From the NCBI RefSeq assembly GCF_030010375.1, contig NZ_JASCRY010000001.1, positions 1,302,001 to 1,366,000 of the forward strand: DNA of 64,000 bases. The letters run 5' to 3'. This DNA is from Flavobacterium yafengii. Its GTDB lineage: Bacteria > Bacteroidota > Bacteroidia > Flavobacteriales > Flavobacteriaceae. The notes below the pieces were generated by a model. The model had not been told where the DNA came from. It made no database searches and worked only from the letters and a program-made list of their open reading frames with translations. Shown here piece by piece: positions 18,366-26,908 of this stretch. The translations under genes were made by a program, and so were the position numbers. The first letter of the stretch is position 1. Every line of letters starts with the position of its first letter.

Positions 18366-19493
18366 TTAAATCGCACACAATCTTTTAGCAGCTTCTTCCA
18401 GCGTAGTATTGTCTTTGGCAAAACAGAAACGTATTAATTTCAAGTCTTTCCCATCGGCATAAAAAGTAGAAATAGGAATTGCAGCCACGCCATGTTCAGT
18501 AATGAGACGTTTACAAAAATCAACATCATTCTCCTTTGATATAGCTGCATACGAAGCTACCTGAAAATAAGTTCCCTCGCATGGCATGAGTTTGAACCGA
18601 CTGTTTTTTAATAATTGTCTAAAATAATCTCGTTTTTCCTGATATAATTTCCCGATTTCAGCAATAGAAACGATATCTAGATACTCGCTAATGGCAATTT
18701 GAGAAATACTATTTACGCTAAAAACTAAAAACTGATGTACTTTTTTGATTTCCTTCATTAAGTATTCAGGAGCTACTAAATAGCCCACTTTCCAACCTGT
18801 AACATGGAACGATTTTCCAAAAGAGGAAACCATCACACTACGATTTAATAGTTTCTCGCGTGTATGAGCCGAAATATGTTTCTCCTCGAAAGTGATGTAT
18901 TCATAGACTTCATCAGAAAGAAGCACGATATTAGGATATTTTTCTAATAGGATTTCCAAGGCTTCAAAATCAGATTCCGTTAAAATTTTCCCCGTTGGAT
19001 TATGCGGATTATTGATGATAATCATTTTGGTTTTTGAGGTACACACCTTTTCGATAATTTCCCAATTTGGAGTATAATCATCATTCAGCGCTACCCGAAC
19101 CGGATTTGCGTTGCACAATAAGACGGGTGCTTCATAGCAATCATAACTTGGATCTAAGATAATTACGTCATCATTATTTTTTACCAAAGCCGTTATCGTG
19201 GTAAAAATAGCTTGTGTTGCTCCGGCAGTAACCAGCAATTCCGTTTCGGGCTGAATAGTTCTTCCATAGGAGTGTTTAACGAGTGTCGCTATTTTTGATA
19301 ATAAGGGCGGATATCCTGACATTGGAGTGTATTGATGCACATTTTCTTTCGCCAGTTTCACAACAATATCAGTTAATCTTTCGTCAACAGGAAAGTTTGG
19401 AAAACCTTGTGAAAGATTGATTGCGTTATATTCAGCTGCCATTTTTGACATAACCGTAAAAATACTCGTGCTGATATTTGGTAGTTTACTCAT
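18366..19493 (-). CDS. PLP-dependent aminotransferase (YbdL/methionine type)
   Basis: This 375-residue fold-type I aminotransferase resembles YbdL and kynurenine aminotransferases that use methionine. The N-terminus INLSQGFPNFP, the substrate-loop YTPMSGYPPL, NNPHNPTGKIL and the PLP lysine in SSFGKSFHVTGWKVGY are all present. It probably transaminates methionine and aromatic amino acids with a 2-oxoacid. It is separated from the SDR gene by 76 bp, so co-transcription is possible but not certain. Confidence 0.9.
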   Translation of the reverse strand: MSKLPNISTSIFTVMSKMAAEYNAINLSQGFPNFPVDERLTDIVVKLAKENVHQYTPMSGYPPLLSKIATLVKHSYGRTIQPETELLVTAGATQAIFTTITALVKNNDDVIILDPSYDCYEAPVLLCNANPVRVALNDDYTPNWEIIEKVCTSKTKMIIINNPHNPTGKILTESDFEALEILLEKYPNIVLLSDEVYEYITFEEKHISAHTREKLLNRSVMVSSFGKSFHVTGWKVGYLVAPEYLMKEIKKVHQFLVFSVNSISQIAISEYLDIVSIAEIGKLYQEKRDYFRQLLKNSRFKLMPCEGTYFQVASYAAISKENDVDFCKRLITEHGVAAIPISTFYADGKDLKLIRFCFAKDNTTLEEAAKRLCAI

Positions 19494-19621
19494 AAAAAAA
19501 ACAACATTTATTACTTTATAAAAGTAGTAGTTTAATCCTAATTTTAATTTTTTACGGGCTGATAATTATCAAAAATTTAAGTTATTACTTTTCTTATTTA
19601 GTTGCTAAATCGTATGTTAAA

Positions 19622-19648
19622 AAAAAGCTACCCAATTGGTAGCTTTTT
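19622..19648 (-). terminator. Terminator of PepSY-like paralogue 2
   Basis: AAAAAGCTACC (19622-19632) pairs with GGTAGCTTTTT (19638-19648). It lies 20 bp after the stop of the PepSY-like gene on the minus strand. Confidence 0.85.
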
Positions 19649-19667
19649 CTTTAAGGTTATTAGCAGT

Positions 19668-20201
19668 TTAATTTGTTTTAACAATCTCGCCATCTGGTTT
19701 GACAATTAATTTTCGAACTTCATTGCCTTTTTTTATTTTAAGATTGTATTCTTTTTTAATAATATCACCTTCTTTTTGAGAATATAAATACTTGTCATTT
19801 ATAATCTGCCAACCTGGATATGTTTTGTAAATGGAGTAAATTACACTGTTGGGAAGTTTTATGTTTTTATAGTTCTCAATCACACTAGTCAATTTACCAT
19901 TTTCATTATATGTTGCGGTCAATGTGCCTTTACTGGTTTCCATAATCACCAAATAATTTTCAAATCCTTCATAATCTCTCCCTAAATCATAGGCTATGAA
20001 TTTTTCTTCAAGTGCTCTTACACTTTTATCTGGGTTTCTATCAGGTAAGTATATGGAGAAATCTTTACCTGCACTTTTAATTACAACTCCTGGTAAATTT
20101 TCCATTTTAATATTTCCTTGCCCTGAATTAACTTCTTTATCTTGGGAATAAGATAGTGTGCTTATGCCTAAAAAAAATAAAATAATTATATATGATTTCA
20201 T
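19668..20201 (-). CDS. Secreted PepSY-like protein, paralogue 2
   Basis: This 177-residue protein has a signal peptide (SYIIILFFLGISTLSYSQ). It is colinear with the protein at 9251-9769: the segments MENLPGVVIKSAGKDFSIYL, EEKFIAYDLGRDYEGFENYL and SLKGTLTATYNENGKL-like strands recur with minor changes. The C-terminal half fits the PepSY-like fold. No function is known. The pair, about 10 kb apart with unrelated genes between, looks like a dispersed duplication that kept its control region. Confidence 0.8.
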   Translation of the reverse strand: MKSYIIILFFLGISTLSYSQDKEVNSGQGNIKMENLPGVVIKSAGKDFSIYLPDRNPDKSVRALEEKFIAYDLGRDYEGFENYLVIMETSKGTLTATYNENGKLTSVIENYKNIKLPNSVIYSIYKTYPGWQIINDKYLYSQKEGDIIKKEYNLKIKKGNEVRKLIVKPDGEIVKTN

Positions 20202-20261
20202 GATACTTTGTTTTTGAATTAATGGTCTAATAAATAATACATTAATGATAAAAATAATTGA

Positions 20262-20287
20262 TAAGGCTTAATTCATTTCTTCCCCTT
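20262..20287 (-). promoter_or_regulatory. Two-part upstream motif AAGGGGAAG-N9-AAGCCTTA
   Basis: On the minus strand AAGGGGAAG (20287-20279) and AAGCCTTA (20269-20262) are nine bases apart, and the motif ends 60 bp before the start codon. Words, spacing and distance equal those before paralogue 1 at 9829-9854. Confidence 0.55.
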
Positions 20288-20707
20288 TTTGTTGTTTATA
20301 ATTTATTTAAATCGTTATAATTCATAACATTAGTAGTTTTATTTTTTGAATTTTGAATCAAAAAATGACTGTGAGCATTAGTAAAATTACCTTTTTTTTA
20401 TAGGTAGACAGGTTAATTTTTTTGTAAATAATGTTAATATAAATAAGGGTTTTATGGGCGTTTTTTAGCAGGAAAATCCATTTGCAATAACGAAGAAATA
20501 AAGGAGAATTAGCTATTTCAAAATAAAAAAGAACCTTTTAGTAAGGAATTCTTTAGGTTATGAAATTGATAGAGGAAACCTTTCCAAAAGTTTAATTTTG
20601 GAAATGAAATTAGAGCACTAAAATAGAAGTGTTTTTGTATTATTTGGAAAGCGATAAGTTTCTAAATAAAATTTTGAATTCGGTTTTAAAGTCAAAAATC
20701 TTAAATA
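20288..20707. other. AT-rich intergenic stretch without a gene
   Basis: I see no reading frame with protein-like content, no tRNA and no strong hairpin. It may hold upstream control sequence for the PepSY-like gene and the 3' end of the methyltransferase transcript. Confidence 0.5.
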
Positions 20708-21430
20708 TTACATTTTGTGAATGATGAAAATAGTAGGGCGGTTGTGTAAATCTACCTGTACTTTTTTCCAATCAGAGGCTCGCATGGTTTTGATGTATTC
20801 TGAAGGTAAAGTAATATCCGTTGCGATACAAAGATGAGTGGCAGGATTAATAGCTTGTAAGATATCCTCTAGCATTTTATTATTTCGATACGGAGTTTCT
20901 ATGAATATTTGAGATTGGTTTTTGTCCTGAGATAATTTTTCCAGATTTTTCAGAGCTGTCTTTTTTTCTCCTTTTTCGATCGGTAAATAGCCATTAAAAG
21001 TAAAACTTTGGCCATTCATTCCGGAAGCCATCATAGCCAAAAGAATAGAAGAAGGTCCAACTAACGGTACAACTTGAATTCCTTTTTCATGTGCCAATTT
21101 TACAATAACAGCACCAGGATCAGCAACACCAGGGCAACCTGCTTCACTCATTAATCCCATATTTTTCCCTTCTAATAAAGGTTTAATGAAATCTAAATGC
21201 TCTTTGGTTTGGGTATGTTTGTTTAATACAAAAAGTTTTAGCTCGGATTGTTTCTTTTCAGGATTTACGCCTTTAATTGATTTTCGGGCTGTTTTTTCGT
21301 TTTCAACAATATAATAATCAATAAAATCAATACTTCTTTTTACGGTTTGAGGCAACACATCCATTGGATCGCAATCGCCCATCGTAGTAGGGATTAAGTA
21401 CAGTTTTCCTAATAAAGTAGTTGTTTGCAT
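20708..21430 (-). CDS. RsmI-like SAM-dependent methyltransferase
   Basis: This 240-residue tetrapyrrole-methylase-fold protein is related to RsmI, which 2'-O-methylates C1402 of 16S rRNA. It has GKLYLIPTTMGD at the start, the family signature GLMSEAGCPGVADPGAVIV, and FTFNGYLPIEKGEKK followed by FIETPYRNNKM. It is shorter than E. coli RsmI (about 286 residues) and lacks its C-terminal domain, so the exact target is unsure. It lies downstream of the phosphatase and dnaA on the same strand. Confidence 0.88.
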   Translation of the reverse strand: MQTTTLLGKLYLIPTTMGDCDPMDVLPQTVKRSIDFIDYYIVENEKTARKSIKGVNPEKKQSELKLFVLNKHTQTKEHLDFIKPLLEGKNMGLMSEAGCPGVADPGAVIVKLAHEKGIQVVPLVGPSSILLAMMASGMNGQSFTFNGYLPIEKGEKKTALKNLEKLSQDKNQSQIFIETPYRNNKMLEDILQAINPATHLCIATDITLPSEYIKTMRASDWKKVQVDLHNRPTIFIIHKM

Positions 21431-21498
21431 TGCTGTAGTTTTACGTTTCTAAAGTAAATTTTTTGTTGATTTCTTGTGAAAATTTTAAATCCAAAAGA

Positions 21499-21966
21499 TT
21501 ATTGATGCTTATCTATTAATTTTTTTGCAATTATATCGCAAACTTCATCAAGCATATTATAAACTATTTCAAATCCATTGGGTAAACCAAAATAAGGATC
21601 CGGAACATCTACTTTTTCGTTTGGAAATAATTCATCTAAAATGAGTTGTACTTTCTGTTTCTGTTCTTGATTTTCGGCAAGTTCAATGACATCGTTGTAA
21701 TTAGAATTATCCATTACATAAATATAATCAAATGAATCGAAATCAGATTTACTGAATTGTCTTCCTTTTTGATCTAAAATATTTATTTTATTTTTTTTTG
21801 CTACGGCAACGGAACGATCGTCCGGTTTATGGCCTACGTGCCAAGAACCAGTTCCTGCTGAATCAACTTTGAATTTATTTTTTGGGAGCTTGGAGGCTAA
21901 TATGCCTTCGGCTAAGGGTGATCGACAAATATTGCCTAAACAGACCATTAAAATTTTCACGGACAT
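21499..21966 (-). CDS. Low molecular weight protein-tyrosine phosphatase
   Basis: This 155-residue cytoplasmic phosphatase has the P-loop VCLGNICRSP with nucleophile C9 and R15 (CX5R), directly after the first strand. The general-acid aspartate sits in VPDPYFG near residue 120. It would dephosphorylate tyrosine on proteins such as polysaccharide-export kinases; no such partner is in the window. It starts 7 bp after the dnaA stop, so it is very likely co-transcribed with dnaA. Confidence 0.94.
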   Translation of the reverse strand: MSVKILMVCLGNICRSPLAEGILASKLPKNKFKVDSAGTGSWHVGHKPDDRSVAVAKKNKINILDQKGRQFSKSDFDSFDYIYVMDNSNYNDVIELAENQEQKQKVQLILDELFPNEKVDVPDPYFGLPNGFEIVYNMLDEVCDIIAKKLIDKHQ

Positions 21967-21973
21967 GATGCGT

Positions 21974-23401
21974 TTACAGCGTTAATTTTTTATTGATATC
22001 TTCAACAAATTTCTTGAATTGTTTGTCGGTAGCAACTAAATTATCAACGGTTTTGCATGCGTGTAATACGGTAGCGTGATCTCTGTCCCCAATTTGAGAA
22101 CCAATATTTGCTAAAGATGCTTTTGTGAATTTTTTTGCAAAAAACATTGCCAATTGACGGGCTTGAACAACGTGCCTTTTTCTGGTTTTTGATTGTAATG
22201 TTTCTAAATCCAATTGGAAATAATCCGAAACAATTTTTTGAATGTAATCGATAGAAATTTCTCGTTTTACATTTTTAACAAACTTTTCTACAACACTTTT
22301 AGCAAGTTCCAGTGTAACTTCTTTTTTATTGAATGAAGATTGTGCAATCAAGGAAATGATGGCTCCTTCCAGTTCTCTTACATTGGATTTGATGTTACGG
22401 GCAACATATTCTATTATTTCTTCAGGGATTTCTACACCATCTCTGTACAATATATTTTTTAGGATAGAAATTCTGGTTTCATAATCCGGTTGGTGCAATT
22501 CAGCAGACAATCCCCATTTGAAACGCGATAACAATCGTTGTTCAATATCTTGCATGTCAACTGGCGCCTTGTCTGATGTCAAGATTACCTGTTTACCATT
22601 TTGGTGTAAATAATTGAAGATATGGAAAAATACATCCTGCGTTCCAGACTTTCCAGAAAGGAATTGAACATCATCAATAATTAAAACATCAATTAATTGA
22701 TAGAAGTGTATGAAATCATTTCGGTTATTTTTCTTAACCGAGTCAATATATTGTTGTGTGAAAATCTCAGCTGAAATGTATAAAACTGTTTTTTCTGGGT
22801 ACTTGTCTTTTATTTCTACACCAATAGCGTGTGCTAAGTGTGTTTTTCCTAGTCCAACTCCTCCAAAAATCAATAATGGATTAAATGAAGTTCCTCCAGG
22901 TTTATTGGCAACAGCCATACCTGCAGAACGCGCTAGTCTATTAGAATCTCCTTCTAGAAAATTATCAAAACTGTAATTGGCATTCAGTTGAGATTCAATT
23001 TTTAAATTTCGGATTCCCGGGATTACAAATGGATTTTTTAATTCAGGGTTTAAGTTTTTGAATGGAGCATCAACTTCTTGCGGCTTCATAGGAACTCTGT
23101 TGGCACTTGGCAATTGCTCCGTAAACGGTTGTTTGTTGCCATAAGTGTTTTCCATTCTGATTTTATAGAGTAACTTTGCGTTTTTCCCAAGTTCTTTGGT
23201 AAGTGCAACTTTTAACAATTTTACATAGTGTTCTTCTAGCCATTCGTAGAAAAATTTACTTGGAACTTGAATATATAATGCGTTATCGGTAAGTTCAACT
23301 GATTTGATTGGTTCGAACCAAGTTTTGTAAGCTTGATCCTGAATGTTGTCTTTTATGAAAGACAAACAGTTTTCCCATACTGATTGAGCAGTTTTGTTCA
23401 T
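21974..23401 (-). CDS. dnaA: Chromosomal replication initiator DnaA
   Basis: DnaA opens the origin and loads the replicative helicase. The 475-residue protein shows all domains: an N-terminal DnaB-interacting part, a linker, the AAA+ ATPase with Walker A GGVGLGKTHLA and Walker B VLIIDDVQFL, and the C-terminal DNA-binding domain with the signature GDRDHATVLHACKTV. It is the first gene of a probable operon with the phosphatase and perhaps the methyltransferase. The 184-bp upstream gap, shared with a divergent thioesterase, shows no TTATCCACA box, so neither autoregulation nor an origin is evident. Confidence 0.98.
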   Translation of the reverse strand: MNKTAQSVWENCLSFIKDNIQDQAYKTWFEPIKSVELTDNALYIQVPSKFFYEWLEEHYVKLLKVALTKELGKNAKLLYKIRMENTYGNKQPFTEQLPSANRVPMKPQEVDAPFKNLNPELKNPFVIPGIRNLKIESQLNANYSFDNFLEGDSNRLARSAGMAVANKPGGTSFNPLLIFGGVGLGKTHLAHAIGVEIKDKYPEKTVLYISAEIFTQQYIDSVKKNNRNDFIHFYQLIDVLIIDDVQFLSGKSGTQDVFFHIFNYLHQNGKQVILTSDKAPVDMQDIEQRLLSRFKWGLSAELHQPDYETRISILKNILYRDGVEIPEEIIEYVARNIKSNVRELEGAIISLIAQSSFNKKEVTLELAKSVVEKFVKNVKREISIDYIQKIVSDYFQLDLETLQSKTRKRHVVQARQLAMFFAKKFTKASLANIGSQIGDRDHATVLHACKTVDNLVATDKQFKKFVEDINKKLTL

Positions 23402-23585
23402 ATATTCTGTTAAATTATTTTTAATTGGTAATTGTTATCTTACAAAAAAAAAGATGTTTTCTTATTATTTATCGGGGTAACAAATATGTGAACAAATTTC
23501 TGTAAAAAAAAATATATTGGACAATAATTTTCCAAATTATTGTTGTAAGGAGCTTTTTAAATTTAAAAATTTTAATACATAATTA

Positions 23586-23990
23586 ATGAAAGATCATCAA
23601 ATACAAGTTAGGGTGCGTTACTCTGAAACGGATCAAATGGGCGTTGTTTATCACGGAAATTACATCCCTTATTTTGAGATAGGAAGAGTGGAATGGCTCA
23701 GAAACAAAGGGGTTTCGTATAAAAGTATGGAAGAAAGTGGAATTGCGCTTCCGATAGTTTCCATGAATATAAATTATAAAAAATCAGCTCGCTATGATGA
23801 GTTGCTTACCGTTCACACTGTTTTCAAAAGCCAGAGTTCTGTGAAGATAGAATTTGATTGCGCTATTTATAATGAGTCTGATGAGTTATTAACAACTGCC
23901 CAATTTATTCTTGTTTTTGTGTCCTTAAAAACAGGTCGTCCTACCGCTCCGCCGGATTATATTTTAGAACTCTTAAAAACAATAGAATAA
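23586..23990 (+). CDS. Acyl-CoA thioesterase, YbgC/4HBT family
   Basis: This 134-residue hot-dog-fold thioesterase has the 4HBT signature near the start, RVRYSETDQMGVVYHGNYIPYFE, where the aspartate is catalytic, followed by GRVEWLRNKG. It hydrolyses acyl-CoA esters; YbgC members work with the Tol-Pal system or phospholipid synthesis, which I cannot confirm here. It is divergent from dnaA. Confidence 0.92.
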   Translation: MKDHQIQVRVRYSETDQMGVVYHGNYIPYFEIGRVEWLRNKGVSYKSMEESGIALPIVSMNINYKKSARYDELLTVHTVFKSQSSVKIEFDCAIYNESDELLTTAQFILVFVSLKTGRPTAPPDYILELLKTIE

Positions 23991-24019
23991 ATTACAAAAT
24001 AAGCAATTTTGAGTAGAAA

Positions 24020-24649
24020 TTAGAGTCGTTTTATATCGATTTCAAACATTGAACTAAAAATGTCGAATACCATTTCGGCATTTTTTTTTCGGGTTTTTAT
24101 TTCAATTTTGCCTATTGGAAGTCCTGAATCTTCATTTATTTCCATTTCTTGACTTACAATTTCCAGTTTTTTTTCCTTGATTACCCGCATCACTTTATTC
24201 ATATTTTGATAATCAAATGTGATTGTAAAATGAATATCTATCGTTTTTTCGACAATTTCACAGGTCTCCAGAACCATTTGTGCGGTCGTTTTATAAGCAG
24301 AAATTAATCCTCCAACACCTAATTTCACGCCACCAAATATTCGGACGACAACAATAAGTACATTGGTCACAGAAAAAGACTGAATTTGTCCATAAATAGG
24401 CATTCCTGCACTATTGCTTGGTTCACCATCATCATTAGCTCTATACGTTACAGTATCAGGGCCTATTTGATACGCATAACAAAAATGTCCTGCATTAGGG
24501 TGTAGTTTGCGCAAGGTTTCGATGAGTGGTTTTACGTCTTCCTCTGATTGAATTGGGAAGGCATAACCAAAAAATTTACTGTTTTTTTCTTTGAATAATA
24601 CTGCTGAAGAGGGAAAATCAATAGTGTTGTAGGTGTCTTTAAATTCCAA
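24020..24649 (-). CDS. YigZ/IMPACT family protein
   Basis: This 209-residue protein is of the YigZ (UPF0029) family. The conserved core is KNSKFFGYAFP, HPNAGHFCYAYQIG, NDDGEPSNSAGMPIYGQIQ and RIFGGVKLGVGGLISAYK. The C-terminal part has the DUF1949-like ferredoxin fold. The role in bacteria is poorly known; the eukaryotic relative IMPACT regulates translation. It ends a minus-strand operon ribD - HAD hydrolase - yigZ with an 11-bp gap to the HAD gene. Confidence 0.92.
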   Translation of the reverse strand: MEFKDTYNTIDFPSSAVLFKEKNSKFFGYAFPIQSEEDVKPLIETLRKLHPNAGHFCYAYQIGPDTVTYRANDDGEPSNSAGMPIYGQIQSFSVTNVLIVVVRIFGGVKLGVGGLISAYKTTAQMVLETCEIVEKTIDIHFTITFDYQNMNKVMRVIKEKKLEIVSQEMEINEDSGLPIGKIEIKTRKKNAEMVFDIFSSMFEIDIKRL

Positions 24650-24660
24650 AAGCTACTTTT

Positions 24661-25263
24661 CTAAATTATTTTTTTGTCAAATAAATGGACAACATCTTCT
24701 TCTCCTACTTGTAAATTCCAAACTTGGAATCCTAATGCAAGTGCAGCATCGGTATTTTCTTTTTTGTCATCAATAAATAAAGTGCGTTTTGGAGTTAATT
24801 CATGTTTTTTTACCAAATAATTGAAAATTTCGGCGTCAGGTTTTCGCATGCCTAACTCAAAAGAAAAATAAACCCTTTCAAAACATTCATAAAATTCTCT
24901 GTAAAAAGTTATTCCGGCCTTATGTTGGAATTTATCGATGTGAATCGCATCCGTATTGCTTAACAAAAATAAACGGTATTTTTGCGAAAGCATTTGCAGA
25001 AATTCAAGTCTGTACAATGGGAAATCCAGTAAAATGGTATTCCATGCCTTCCTGATCTCATTTATTGAGGTATTAGGCATATGCTTCTGAAAGCCTTCGA
25101 TGAATTGAAGTTCAGAAATTTTTCCTTTTTCAAATGATAAGTTGAGTTCATTTAAATCCTCAGTCCACTCTTTTAAACCTAATTTAGTAAAGGCAACAAT
25201 AGGGGCTTCTTTGTCTAAGTTGATAAAAATATCTCCAAAATCAAAAATTATAGTATTAATCAT
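24661..25263 (-). CDS. HAD-IA family hydrolase (YihX-like)
   Basis: This 200-residue haloacid dehalogenase-type phosphatase has motif I IIFDFGDIF with nucleophile D8, motif II LLSNTDAIH and motif III/IV KPDAEIF with FIDDKKENTDAA. The second motif-I Asp is replaced by Gly, as in YihX-type sugar phosphatases that have FDLGNV. It would remove phosphate from a small metabolite. Its start overlaps the end of ribD by 8 bp; translation is probably coupled. Riboflavin synthesis needs a phosphatase after RibD, which makes this gene a candidate, by inference only. Confidence 0.88.
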   Translation of the reverse strand: MINTIIFDFGDIFINLDKEAPIVAFTKLGLKEWTEDLNELNLSFEKGKISELQFIEGFQKHMPNTSINEIRKAWNTILLDFPLYRLEFLQMLSQKYRLFLLSNTDAIHIDKFQHKAGITFYREFYECFERVYFSFELGMRKPDAEIFNYLVKKHELTPKRTLFIDDKKENTDAALALGFQVWNLQVGEEDVVHLFDKKII

Positions 25264-26299
25264 AGTTTCTAGATAGTATTAATCGATCATTACCAATAGA
25301 TTGTTTTTTGAACTGGTTTTTAGTAAGATTTGGAGCCTTGGTTCCGTCCTTAAATTCGACACTTCCTTCAAATACTCTAGCTTCGTCCCAAAGATTGGCA
25401 TCAATAAAAGTTTGTAAAGTTTGTCGCCCGCCTTCAATAATAATGGATTGAATTTGATGCTGATATAGTGATTGTATTATTTGAGTTGCTATGTTTTGTT
25501 CAAAATCAAGATACTCAAAGATACAGTTTTCTTTTTCAATAGGTTGTTTCGATTTAGAAAATAAGATTGTTTTAACGTGATTGTCAAACACATGGTTGTC
25601 TTTAGGAATGCGATTGTTTTGGTCTAAAACGACTCTAATCGGATTGTTTCCGGACCAATCCCGTGCGTTTAATTTGGGGTTATCATCAATAGCAGTTTGA
25701 GTTCCCACCAAAATAGCTTGTTCCTCAGTTCTCCATTTATGTACTAATTGTCTCGAATACTGATTTGTAATCCAGACCGGTTTTTTTTCTGATTTTACCT
25801 TTGGCGCGATAAAACCATCTTGACTTTCGGCCCATTTCAAAATAATATAGGGTCTTTTCTTTTCGTGAAATGTAAAAAACCTTTTGTTAAGTTCATTGCA
25901 TTCTCCTTCAAGAATTCCTACAGTAACATGTATTCCGGCTTCCATTAGTTTTTTGATTCCGTTTCCTGCAACTTTTATATTGGGGTCAACAGTTCCGATA
26001 ACTACATTTGGAATTTTATTTTTGATAATCAAATCACAACAAGGTGGCGTTTTGCCAAAATGACTACACGGCTCTAAACTCACATAAATAGTCGCTTTTT
26101 TCAATAACGATTTATCTTTTACGGAATTCACAGCGTTTACCTCGGCGTGTGGTTCTCCCGATTTTTTATGCCAGCCTTCGCCAATGATTTTGTCTTCATA
26201 AACAATAACACTGCCTACCAAAGGATTTGGATAAGTTGTTCCCAAACCATTTCTGGCTAATTCGATGCAGCGTCGGATGTATTTTTCATGTATTTTCAC
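25256..26299 (-). CDS. ribD: Riboflavin biosynthesis deaminase/reductase RibD
   Basis: This bifunctional enzyme deaminates and then reduces the pyrimidine intermediate of riboflavin synthesis. The deaminase zinc site is HAEVNAV with PCSHFGKTPPCC; NPLVGSVI and GWHKKSGEPHAE are typical. The reductase half starts near residue 150 (RPYIILKWAESQDGFIAP) and has the IIIEGGRQTLQTF motif. At 347 residues the length is usual. The start is GTG at 26299, and the promoter element ends only 4 bp before it, so the mRNA may lack a leader. There is no FMN riboswitch upstream. Confidence 0.95.
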   Translation of the reverse strand: MKIHEKYIRRCIELARNGLGTTYPNPLVGSVIVYEDKIIGEGWHKKSGEPHAEVNAVNSVKDKSLLKKATIYVSLEPCSHFGKTPPCCDLIIKNKIPNVVIGTVDPNIKVAGNGIKKLMEAGIHVTVGILEGECNELNKRFFTFHEKKRPYIILKWAESQDGFIAPKVKSEKKPVWITNQYSRQLVHKWRTEEQAILVGTQTAIDDNPKLNARDWSGNNPIRVVLDQNNRIPKDNHVFDNHVKTILFSKSKQPIEKENCIFEYLDFEQNIATQIIQSLYQHQIQSIIIEGGRQTLQTFIDANLWDEARVFEGSVEFKDGTKAPNLTKNQFKKQSIGNDRLILSRNYD

Positions 26300-26303
26300 A
26301 ACA

Positions 26304-26311
26304 CAAAAGTA
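26304..26311 (-). promoter_or_regulatory. -7 promoter element for ribD
   Basis: TACTTTTG on the minus strand matches TAnnTTTG. Four bases separate it from the GTG start of ribD, which would place the transcription start at or very near the start codon. Confidence 0.55.
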
Positions 26312-26415
26312 GTTATTTTGGGTTTAGCCCCGAAACTTCGAGATTAGTTTTGAAACTTTCTAAAATAACACTAAACAATTTCTATTTTTGCATGTAAAAT
26401 TAGTTTTTGAAGAAA

Positions 26416-26901
26416 ATGGAAAATTACAGCATTAGAAAAATAAAAAAAGAGGACAATCAAGCAGTTGCAGCATTGATAAGAGCGGTTTTTGACGAATTAA
26501 ACATTCCAAAAGTAGGAACGGCTTATGAAGATCCGTATTTGGATTTAATGTTTGAGGAATACAACAAACCTAAATCGGTTTATTATGTTGTAGAAAAGGA
26601 TGGGAAAATCATAGGTTCTGCCGGAGTTGCGCCACTTGAAAATGAAGCGGAAACCATCTGTGAACTTCAAAAAATGTATTTTCTACCGGAAACTAGAGGT
26701 CTTGGAATTGGAAGCCAAATGATGGCTCAATGTTTACAAAGTGCCAAAGACTTTGGTTTTGAAAAATGCTATTTGGAAACAATGCCTTTTATGCTTGATG
26801 CTCAAAAACTGTACAAGAAAGTAGGTTTCGAATACATTTGTTCCCCAATGGGGAGCACAGGTCATACCAGTTGTCCTGTTTGGATGCTTAAAAAATTATA
26901 A
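26416..26901 (+). CDS. GNAT family N-acetyltransferase
   Basis: This 161-residue single GNAT domain has ENYSIRKIKKEDNQAVAALI at the start, ELQKMYFLPETRGLGIGSQM with the acetyl-CoA loop R/Q-x-x-G-x-G/A (about residues 92-103) and CYLETMPFMLDAQKLYKKVGFE at the end. The substrate is unknown. The frame is open three codons upstream at TTG 26407, but the ATG at 26416 fits better. prmC follows after 7 bp, so the two are co-transcribed and the acetyltransferase may also modify the translation apparatus, by inference. Confidence 0.9.
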   Translation: MENYSIRKIKKEDNQAVAALIRAVFDELNIPKVGTAYEDPYLDLMFEEYNKPKSVYYVVEKDGKIIGSAGVAPLENEAETICELQKMYFLPETRGLGIGSQMMAQCLQSAKDFGFEKCYLETMPFMLDAQKLYKKVGFEYICSPMGSTGHTSCPVWMLKKL

Positions 26902-26908
26902 ATTTTAA

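Noticed and set aside
23402..23585. Origin of replication beside dnaA
   Set aside because: The gap has no TTATCCACA boxes or phased AT repeats beyond normal composition. Perfect boxes occur at 2362, 2581 and 10826, but they are single and inside coding genes.
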